From DASZTV01 sp036268405 (GTDB taxonomy: Bacteria; Actinomycetota; Actinomycetes; JAFAQI01): DNA of 6,475 nucleotides. Positions 1 through 5,399 of this stretch are shown piece by piece. The translations under genes and the position numbers were made by a program. Within the stretch, counting starts at the first letter, position 1; each line of letters starts with the position of its first letter. Under the pieces are notes generated by a model. It did no database searches. It saw nothing but the letters and a program-made list of their open reading frames with translations, and was not told the origin of the DNA. Location: positions 1 through 6,475 of the forward strand of contig DATAUF010000183.1 of the NCBI GenBank assembly GCA_036268405.1. The letters run 5' to 3'.

Positions 1-413
1 GGGAGGCGGATGTCACCGCTCACGGTGTTGACCGTGCCGTCGCCGGTGATCGCACCGGCCGCCCGGACATCGCCCGATGCCGACTTGACGTCGAGCCGCT
101 CGAACGTGCCGTTGAGGTCGGCGTCGCCTGAGGCCGAGACGATCTCCACCCGGCTCCCGTGCGGGACCGTCGCACGCACGATGAGGTCCTCGCCGCTGAA
201 GTGATGCGAGAAGCCACCGAACAGCTTGCGTTGCATCTGGACGAGCAACAGGTCGCCGTCGAGCTCGACCCTGGTGCCCTCGAGCAGGCGCTCGGAGCCG
301 GACACGGTGACCGTGGACTCCGTGGCGTCGACGGTCGTGATCTCGACGTTGGCGATGGGGAGCCTGACCTCGAGCCGGACAGGTCGAGGGGTGTCGAAGC
401 GCTTGTCGATCAT
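1..413 (-). CDS. DUF4097 family beta-strand-repeat protein, partial (C-terminus beyond window)
   Basis: The minus-strand frame starts at ATG 413 and runs open off the left edge, giving 137 complete codons. The N-terminus (MIDKRFDTPRPVRLEV) is followed by alternating hydrophobic/polar strands. Three SGD-centred turns then appear, at residues 95-97, 113-115 and 132-134, which is an 18-19-residue period. This is the signature of the DUF4097 (LiaG-like, 'putative adhesin') right-handed beta-solenoid fold. The function of the family is unknown. No signal peptide or membrane segment is visible in this part, so the protein looks cytoplasmic. The start is supported by a Shine-Dalgarno sequence at 420-427. 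The gene lies 24 bases behind the RHH gene on the same strand, so the two almost certainly share a transcript. Family assignment is confident; role is not known. Confidence 0.85.
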   Translation of the reverse strand, partial: MIDKRFDTPRPVRLEVRLPIANVEITTVDATESTVTVSGSERLLEGTRVELDGDLLLVQMQRKLFGGFSHHFSGEDLIVRATVPHGSRVEIVSASGDADLNGTFERLDVKSASGDVRAAGAITGDGTVNTVSGDIRL

Positions 414-419
414 GTGCGT

Positions 420-427
420 TCCTTCCT
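420..427 (-). promoter_or_regulatory. Ribosome binding site of the DUF4097 gene
   Basis: The minus strand reads AGGAAGGA here, ending six bases before ATG 413. It is a good Shine-Dalgarno match and fixes the start of the second gene of the RHH-DUF4097 operon. The first gene of that operon has no such site. Confidence 0.75.
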
Positions 428-437
428 GGGTAACGGG

Positions 438-887
438 CTAGGCCCGGCCGTAGCCGGTGAGTCGGTACTGGCCGGTTGACGCGGGCCGCGGCTCGACCGC
501 GCGGGCGAGGGTTTGCACCAGCCAGGTGTTCACGGAGACGCCAGCCGCCGCGGCGGCTTCATCGAGCAGGGTCTTGAGCCGCTCCGAGAGCCGCAGGGTG
601 ATGCGCGCGTCGAAGGCCTCGTCGGCAGATGGCGCCTCGGCCGGGGTCGCGCCGACGTAGACCAGCTCGGGGTCGCCGCCGGAAACTCGAACCTCGACGC
701 TGCCGTCCGGAAGCTGTCCGGCCAGTTCCAGAGCCGCCTCGCTCAGAGCCTCTTGCAAGCGGCGGCCGAGGGAGGACTCGAGCGCGACCGCCAGCAGATC
801 AGCCGCCCGCGCCGTTGCCTCGTCACCGACTGCGGCGATCCGCGAGAGGTCCTCGCGGAGAAGCTGTACGTATCCGTCGAGCTGCAT
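438..887 (-). CDS. HicB-like ribbon-helix-helix DNA-binding protein (putative autoregulator)
   Basis: The protein has 149 residues and starts at ATG 887. Residues 1-60 are helical and rich in Ala and Leu, and residues 64-79 form a short beta segment (SVEVRVSGG..LVYVGA). Residues 93-131 look like a ribbon-helix-helix (Arc/MetJ/CopG-type) domain: a strand (ARITLRL), a helix (SERLKTLLDEAAAAAG) and a second helix (SVNTWLVQTLARAV). The tail YRLTGYGRA resembles the conserved end of actinobacterial proteins annotated 'toxin-antitoxin system HicB family antitoxin'. No HicA-like or other toxin is adjacent; the partner is the DUF4097 gene 24 bases downstream. There is no Shine-Dalgarno sequence before ATG 887, and a promoter placed seven bases upstream would give a leaderless mRNA. 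The phased repeat array at 887-938 is the obvious candidate binding site, implying autoregulation. The RHH call is strong; the biological role is inferred. Confidence 0.82.
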   Translation of the reverse strand: MQLDGYVQLLREDLSRIAAVGDEATARAADLLAVALESSLGRRLQEALSEAALELAGQLPDGSVEVRVSGGDPELVYVGATPAEAPSADEAFDARITLRLSERLKTLLDEAAAAAGVSVNTWLVQTLARAVEPRPASTGQYRLTGYGRA

Positions 888-938
888 GCCGTCAATGTGA
901 CATCAAAGTGATGTCACCGTCAAGTCAAGGTGACATCA
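887..938 (-). promoter_or_regulatory. Phased operator array and promoter of the RHH-DUF4097 operon
   Basis: On the plus strand there are five 8-bp elements, each followed by a 3-bp gap, giving an exact 11-bp period: TGCCGTCA (887-894), TGACATCA (898-905), TGATGTCA (909-916), TCAAGTCA (920-927) and TGACATCA (931-938). Elements 2 and 3 form a perfect inverted repeat (GTGACATCA, 897-905, and TGATGTCAC, 909-917). Elements 1 and 4 match at 6 of 8 positions. On the minus strand, a -35-like TTGACG (923-918), a 17-bp spacer and a -10-like TCACAT (900-895) lie so that transcription would begin at or next to the A of ATG 887. The -10 match is weak. One element per helical turn is what side-by-side RHH dimers would need. 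The array overlaps the efeB stop codon (936-938) and the RHH start codon. Confidence 0.7.
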
Positions 939-2216
939 AGCGCCGAAGAGGTTGCGGGCGTACCAGTCGCCTGCGTCCTGCACGCCTGGCAGCGCGAAGA
1001 AGTAGCCGCCACCGACCGGGCTGACGTAGTCGACCATCGGCTCGCCGACCAGCCGTTGCTGCACCGCCTCGAACTGCTCGCGGATGTTGCGCTGGAAGCA
1101 GTTGAAGACCAGGCCCATGTCGAGGTTGCCGTTGAGGTCCACTCCACGGTCGTAGTTGTAGCCACGGCGAAGGATCCGCGAGTACTCGGTCTTCGTCGTT
1201 CGCGGATTGGCGAGGCGGATGTGGGCGTCCAGCGGGATCACGTTGCCGTCAGGGTCGTTCGGGTAGTTCGGGATCGCGTTCTCGACGGAGTTGTCGAGAG
1301 GAGCACCGGAGTCGCGGTAACGGCCGATCATCTGTTCCTGCTCGGTGAGCGAGACCCGATCCCAGAACTCGACGAACATCTTGATGATCCGGCAGACGTG
1401 GTAGCTGCCGCCGACAGCCCAGTCCGGCTCCTTGCCGTCCTTCTGCGACCAGAGCAGCGTCCTCGCGACGATCGGGTTGCTGACCTTCGGGTTGGCGATT
1501 CCGTCTTTGAACCCGAGGTGGTTGCGAGGTACGCCGGACGGTCGCGGCGGTGCGATGAAGCCATCGATCCGCCATCGCAGCTGCATGCCGCCACGGGTGT
1601 GCTTGGCGATGTCGCGCAGTGCATGCACGGCGGTGTCCGGGCTGCCGGCGCAGATCTGCAACAGCAGGTCGCCGCCGGTCTGGGCGGGGTGAAGGTTGTC
1701 GTTGGGGAATGACCGCATCGGCGTGAGGTAGGCGGGTTTGCGGTCGTGAACCCCGAAGCGGTCATCGGGCCGTGTCGATCCAAACAGGGACGGACCGAAT
1801 CCGACGGTCACGGTGAGCCCGTCTGCCGGGACGTGCGGGCCGAGCGTGCCGCTGTCCGCGGGTGGTGCGCCCAACCCGAGGCTGTGGGGTGTCCCGCCTG
1901 CGGTGAGGAATCGGGCGCGATGGGTGAGTGTCTTCAGCAGGTCGATCAGTTCCGCACGGTGCTCGGCGGTCACGTCGAACGCGGCAAAGCACGCCGCGGG
2001 TGGTGCCGGCGTGACGATGCCCGCTTGGTGCGGTCCGTGGAACGGCACCGCGGCCAGCCGCGCCGCGGGCCCGCCGTTCGGGTTGCCGGCCGGCGGCCCG
2101 TCGGCCTCGAGCCCCGGGCGGGGAATCGGCAGATGTTGGTTCGAAGAACGGTTCAGGCCGAAACCGGCGGCAAGCGCGCCCAGCCCGGACACGGAGAGGA
2201 AGTGGCGGCGGTCCAT
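936..2216 (-). CDS. efeB: DyP-type haem peroxidase EfeB, Tat-exported
   Basis: The protein has 426 residues. EfeB is a dye-decolourising-type haem peroxidase that works with EfeO outside the cytoplasmic membrane, oxidising ferrous iron (haem deferrochelation has also been proposed). The N-terminus MDRRHFLS carries a twin-arginine motif followed by a hydrophobic stretch (residues 11-21), so export of the folded haem protein by Tat is expected. A Pro/Gly-rich linker leads to the family motif FHGPHQAGI (59-67). The DyP signature GFKDG is at 235-239 (distal Asp238), the likely proximal haem ligand is His332 in AHIRLANPR, and the likely distal Arg is 350 or 351 in LRRGYNYDRG. FNCFQRN (371-377) and the C-terminal GGGYFFALPG are also typical. 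ATG 2216 overlaps the efeO stop codon (TGATG) and has GGGAG six bases upstream, so the pair is translationally coupled. The open frame continues far upstream of this start, but that part is out-of-frame efeO sequence. Confidence 0.95.
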   Translation of the reverse strand: MDRRHFLSVSGLGALAAGFGLNRSSNQHLPIPRPGLEADGPPAGNPNGGPAARLAAVPFHGPHQAGIVTPAPPAACFAAFDVTAEHRAELIDLLKTLTHRARFLTAGGTPHSLGLGAPPADSGTLGPHVPADGLTVTVGFGPSLFGSTRPDDRFGVHDRKPAYLTPMRSFPNDNLHPAQTGGDLLLQICAGSPDTAVHALRDIAKHTRGGMQLRWRIDGFIAPPRPSGVPRNHLGFKDGIANPKVSNPIVARTLLWSQKDGKEPDWAVGGSYHVCRIIKMFVEFWDRVSLTEQEQMIGRYRDSGAPLDNSVENAIPNYPNDPDGNVIPLDAHIRLANPRTTKTEYSRILRRGYNYDRGVDLNGNLDMGLVFNCFQRNIREQFEAVQQRLVGEPMVDYVSPVGGGYFFALPGVQDAGDWYARNLFGA

Positions 2217-3124
2217 CAGGTGCTCCCGATTCGCAGCAGGTCGGGGACGGGTGCGAGCTCCTCGTCGGCGGCGCCCGCCGTCGCGTCGATGTGCTCCCGC
2301 TTGCCGCGCGGCAGCGCCGCGATCGCCGTCCAGTGGCCGTTGTGCCGGCCGGTCTTCGTCGCGGCGACGAGCCGGCTCAGGTCGTGGCGCGCCTTGGTGA
2401 CCCGGCCAGGTGAGCGTGGCTTGATCAGCGGCGCGAGCAGACCGAGCACCTCGCGAGTGGCAGCGACGTCGGCCGTCACCGACGCGAGCGCACTGCCGCT
2501 GCCGTACTCGTCGTTTCCGCTCAAGGTGTCTCTCACCGCGTCCTCGATGATCTCGTGGCTTCGCAGGATCAGCCCGGACGCGCCGTCGAGGTTCGCGGGG
2601 ATGGCACTCTTCAGCGACACGTGCGAAAGCCGCTGGACGGCCCGCTCCAGATTCGTGGCGTCCTTGGTCGCGGCCTCGAGGTCGTGCCTTTGCCACAGGT
2701 CGCGCTCGACGCGGTGGAAGCCGGTGAATGCCGGGTCGTTGACCCCGCGTGCGTGGCCGGCGGCCGTGCCGTCGATGCGCTGTCCGAGGTCGCCGAACAC
2801 GCCGTAGGCGCTGTCGTCCTGCCCGATCCGGAGCCACACGAGATGTGCGGTGACCCAGGCGGTTTCTGCGCCCTTGGTGTCGCCGGCGGCCAGATGTCCA
2901 TGCAGGTGACGGACCGCGGGAACCAGCGCGGCGATCCGGTGATGGACGTAGCCGCGGTACTTGCGCAACGCCGGCAGGACCTGGCTGGTCTGCAGCGGCG
3001 CGACGGGCCGCTTGGCAGCGCCGTGCGTCACACCGGTTGCGGCATGCGCGGCCGGCCCGGCCACGGCGGCAAGAACCAGGGCTCCGGTGGACAGCATGGT
3101 GACTGTCGTCGTACGAACGGCCAT
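2216..3124 (-). CDS. efeO: EfeO/EfeM-like M75 (imelysin-family) iron-uptake protein
   Basis: The protein has 302 residues. EfeO-type proteins are extracytoplasmic and deliver iron to the EfeU permease in the Efe system. A Sec signal peptide spans residues 1-28 (hydrophobic LSTGALVLAAVAGPA, likely cleavage after AHA). The all-helical M75 domain follows (about 44-300), with the metal-binding HxxE motif at His137-Glu140 in GFHRVERDLW, plus DDSAYGVFGDLGQRIDG (103-119) and the family-like LILRSHEIIEDAVRDTLSG (185-203). E. coli EfeO is about 375 residues with an N-terminal cupredoxin domain. That domain is absent here, making this the shorter EfeM-like form. The protein contains no cysteine at all, so it has neither a lipobox nor a copper-site thiolate. 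ATG 3124 fits the signal peptide and lies six bases after a plausible -10 box, with no Shine-Dalgarno, suggesting a leaderless mRNA. An iron box precedes it. Confidence 0.92.
   Translation of the reverse strand: MAVRTTTVTMLSTGALVLAAVAGPAAHAATGVTHGAAKRPVAPLQTSQVLPALRKYRGYVHHRIAALVPAVRHLHGHLAAGDTKGAETAWVTAHLVWLRIGQDDSAYGVFGDLGQRIDGTAAGHARGVNDPAFTGFHRVERDLWQRHDLEAATKDATNLERAVQRLSHVSLKSAIPANLDGASGLILRSHEIIEDAVRDTLSGNDEYGSGSALASVTADVAATREVLGLLAPLIKPRSPGRVTKARHDLSRLVAATKTGRHNGHWTAIAALPRGKREHIDATAGAADEELAPVPDLLRIGST
2223..2227 (-). promoter_or_regulatory. Ribosome binding site of efeB inside the end of efeO
   Basis: GGGAG on the minus strand lies six bases before ATG 2216, within the last codons of efeO. 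It supports the start at 2216 and reinitiation-type coupling through the TGATG stop/start overlap. Confidence 0.7.
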
Positions 3125-3130
3125 CGCTGG

Positions 3131-3159
3131 ACAATAAGGTAAGGCATACCTTATTGCAA
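3131..3159 (-). promoter_or_regulatory. Promoter of efeO-efeB, probably leaderless
   Basis: On the minus strand a -35-like TTGCAA (3159-3154), a 17-bp spacer (3153-3137) and a -10-like TATTGT (3136-3131) end six bases before ATG 3124. Each hexamer matches the consensus at four of six positions with ideal spacing. Transcription would start at or next to the ATG, consistent with the missing Shine-Dalgarno. The iron box covers the whole spacer and the -10, so a bound repressor would exclude RNA polymerase. The transcription start is inferred, not seen. Confidence 0.6.
3132..3156. promoter_or_regulatory. DtxR/IdeR-type iron box upstream of efeO
   Basis: CAATAAGGTA (3132-3141) and TACCTTATTG (3147-3156) are perfect 10-bp inverted repeats around AGGCA. 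The central 19 bases (3135-3153) match the DtxR/IdeR consensus TTAGGTTAGGCTAACCTAA at 14 positions. DtxR and IdeR are ferrous-iron-dependent repressors, so efeO-efeB should be off when iron is plentiful and on when it is scarce. The site sits between the transporter gene's stop codon and efeO, so it controls the efe operon and not the transporter. Confidence 0.88.
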
Positions 3160-3168
3160 TGGAGGTTG

Positions 3169-5292
3169 CTACACCGGGCGAAGCATCGGCAGGCGCTCGT
3201 GCAGCCAGCTCGGCAGCCACCAGTTGTAGCGGCCGAGCAGCTGCATGGTGGCCGGAAGCAGCACGCTTCGGATAACCGTGGCGTCGAGCAGGACGGCGAG
3301 TGCAAGTCCGACGCCGAACGTCGACACGGTGCGAGTGCCGCCGAACGCCATCGCGGCGAACAGCGCGAACATGATCGCGGCACCGGAGGTGACGACTCGC
3401 GCGGTGGCCGCGATGCCGTTTGTGATGGCCTCGGTCGCGTTGCCGGTGCGCTCCCACTCGTCGGAGATCCTCGACATCAGGAACACCTCGTAGTCCATCG
3501 ACAGGCCAAACAGGACGGGGAACAGCAGCAGCGGGACGATCGACTGGATCGGGCCCGCGTGTTTGACGCCGAACAGCTGCTCGCCCCAGCCCCACTGGAA
3601 GATGGCAACCGTGATTCCGAATGCGGCGCCGATGGATAGCAGGTTCATCACGCCGGCTTTGACGGCGATCGCGATGGAGCGGAACTGCAGGAGCAGCAGC
3701 AGGAACGAGCTCGCGATCACCATCAACACTGTCCGTGGGAACGCACTGTGGATGGTGCTGGCGATGTCGAACTGAATCGCGGTCTGCCCACCGACCCCGA
3801 TGCTTATGCCGTAGCGCTGCATGGCCAGGTAGTCAGACGTCCGGATGCGGGTGAGCAGATCAGTGGTCGCCGTCGCGTTTGGTGCCGTGGTCGGAACCAC
3901 CTCGACCATTGCGTAGTGATGGTCGGCGCCGTACGTCGCGGGAGTGACGGCCAAGACTCCGGGCATCGCCACCAGCGACTGCCGCAGCCGGCTCACGCCG
4001 GCCTTGATGGGGGCGCCGGCCGGGAGGTGCGCGACGACTTGGAGAGGCGCCGTGACGCCTGGTCCGAAGGCATCGCTGGCAAGCATGTACGCCTTGCTCG
4101 TCAGGCTCGATGGGTTGTCGGTGCTGCCGTCGGCCGGCCCGAGTCGCAGCCAGAGCATCGGCGTCGCCAGCAGCGTGAGGATCGCGATGGAGGCCAGCAT
4201 CGCGACCACCGGACGTCGCTGGACGCCCGCAGCCCACTTGGCCCACGGACCCGAGCTCTCCAGCAGCGCCTGCTTGCGGCGTCGTGGCCGGCCGCGGTCG
4301 AGGTGGGCGTCGAAGATGTGCAGCAGGGCCGGAAGCAGCGTGTTCGCTGCCACGACGGCCGGGACCACGCCGATGGCCACGGCAAGAGTCATGCCCCGGA
4401 CGAACGAGATCGGGGTCAGCAGCAGGCCGGTCATCGCGACGAGGACGGTGAACCCGGCAAAGGCGACGGTACGCGACGTACGGTGCAGCGCATCCTGCGT
4501 CTCCACCGAACCGCGAAGCGAACGCTCGCGGACGCCGCGGTAACGGGCGGTGGTCAGCAGGCCGTAGTCGATCGCGATGCCGAGGCCGACCGTCAGCGCG
4601 ACCTGCGGCCCGAAGTACGGGATCGCGGTGAGGTGGCTGACGATCTCGAGGATGCTCGATCCCACGCCCAGCGCGATCAGCGCGTTGCCGAGCGCGATCC
4701 CGCCGGCGACGGCGCTGCCGAGGGCGAGTACCAGGACGACCGCCGCGGCGAGGAACCCGACCACCTCGGTGGTCACCGGCGGGTTGACCTCGGCGTCCTC
4801 GACCGCCCACCCCATCGCCGCGGCGGTGAACGTCGAGGAGTGGCTGGACTTGAGGTCGCTCACCAGCTGCTTGATCGAGGCAGTCGGGACGTTGATGCTG
4901 TCCTGGCGGAAGTGGAGGATCGCGATCGCGGTGCGGTGGTTGAGGGAGAGTGCGCCGTTTTGGATCGCTGAGCCGGTCAGTGGATCGGTCACGCTTTTCA
5001 CGCCGGGAATGCCTCGGAGCTGCTCGAAGAGGCTCTGAGCAGTCTTCAGCGGCTGGCCGGCAAGCAGGGTGCCGGCGGGAGTGGACACCACGACGGCTTC
5101 GAGATCGCCACGCTGCCCCGGGAACTCTCGTTGCAGTAGGTCGTTGGTCGACTGTGAGTCCGTGCCGGGAAGCCTGAATACTCCGCTGTTTCGCTCACCG
5201 CCGACGGCAAGCCCGACTGCCAGGACCGTGAACAACACTGCCAGCCACGCCGCCACGACAACTCGAGCGTGTTTGGTGCACCACGCCGCCAT
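3169..5292 (-). CDS. MmpL-family RND-type membrane transporter
   Basis: With the ATG at 5292 the protein has 707 residues. It has the two-fold MmpL/RND layout of 12 predicted helices. Helix 1 (10-30) is followed by a large extracytoplasmic loop (31-176) and helices 2-6 (about 177-324). After a basic cytoplasmic stretch (RGRPRRRK, near 333) come helix 7 (360-380), a second loop (381-519) and helices 8-12 (520-686). The proton-relay GxxxDY motifs are present in both halves: GLGIAIDY ending at residue 243 and GLSMDY ending at 601. The tail LLGRYNWWLP is typical of the family. Such proteins export lipids, siderophores or small molecules by proton antiport; the substrate here cannot be told. A GTG start at 5325 would add 11 residues. 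I prefer 5292 because it begins just before the conserved MAAWCTKHARVVVAAW and has a G-rich run upstream. The gene ends 44 bases before efeO but is separated from it by the iron-regulated promoter. Confidence 0.9.
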   Translation of the reverse strand: MAAWCTKHARVVVAAWLAVLFTVLAVGLAVGGERNSGVFRLPGTDSQSTNDLLQREFPGQRGDLEAVVVSTPAGTLLAGQPLKTAQSLFEQLRGIPGVKSVTDPLTGSAIQNGALSLNHRTAIAILHFRQDSINVPTASIKQLVSDLKSSHSSTFTAAAMGWAVEDAEVNPPVTTEVVGFLAAAVVLVLALGSAVAGGIALGNALIALGVGSSILEIVSHLTAIPYFGPQVALTVGLGIAIDYGLLTTARYRGVRERSLRGSVETQDALHRTSRTVAFAGFTVLVAMTGLLLTPISFVRGMTLAVAIGVVPAVVAANTLLPALLHIFDAHLDRGRPRRRKQALLESSGPWAKWAAGVQRRPVVAMLASIAILTLLATPMLWLRLGPADGSTDNPSSLTSKAYMLASDAFGPGVTAPLQVVAHLPAGAPIKAGVSRLRQSLVAMPGVLAVTPATYGADHHYAMVEVVPTTAPNATATTDLLTRIRTSDYLAMQRYGISIGVGGQTAIQFDIASTIHSAFPRTVLMVIASSFLLLLLQFRSIAIAVKAGVMNLLSIGAAFGITVAIFQWGWGEQLFGVKHAGPIQSIVPLLLFPVLFGLSMDYEVFLMSRISDEWERTGNATEAITNGIAATARVVTSGAAIMFALFAAMAFGGTRTVSTFGVGLALAVLLDATVIRSVLLPATMQLLGRYNWWLPSWLHERLPMLRPV

Positions 5293-5399
5293 GCCCACCC
5301 CCGGATTCCGCCGATCCCGTGGCACCGAGCATGCGAGAGGGTGATTTCAGATCGATTGCAGCTCACTTGCGCCGCCGCGGTACGGCACAATCCGGGGCG
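5293..5399. other. Divergent intergenic region between transporter and GH31 genes
   Basis: About 107 bases (74 if the transporter starts at GTG 5325) must hold promoters for both divergent genes. On the plus strand TTGCAG (5356-5361) could be a -35 with TACGGC (5381-5386) as a poor -10 at 19-bp spacing. I find no convincing promoter on the minus strand, no clear operator palindrome and no iron box. Confidence 0.4.

Noticed and set aside
438..887. A HicA-HicB toxin-antitoxin system
   Set aside because: Only the HicB-like RHH half is present. No small HicA-type (dsRBD-like) gene is found beside it.
887..938. CRISPR-like short tandem repeats
   Set aside because: The repeats are 8 bp with 3-bp gaps and lie on a promoter, so they are an operator array and not a CRISPR.
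2217..3383. Upstream extension of the efeB frame to give an 815-residue protein
   Set aside because: The extension overlaps efeO in another frame and is Arg-rich nonsense; the Tat signal peptide and ribosome binding site place the start at 2216.
3125..3595. Upstream extension of the efeO frame to give a 459-residue protein
   Set aside because: It runs through the iron box and into the end of the transporter gene. The Sec signal peptide begins at ATG 3124.
930..4971. Long plus-strand open frames opposite efeB, efeO and the transporter (for example 930-1712, 1746-2807, 3748-4971)
   Set aside because: They are antisense to genes with clear motifs, their products are Arg/Asp/Pro-rich with no recognisable domain, and such frames are expected in high-GC DNA.
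5371..5387. GC-rich imperfect inverted repeat (GCCG...CGGC) in the divergent intergenic region as an operator or terminator
   Set aside because: The arms are only four bases in very GC-rich DNA, with no T-run and no second copy.
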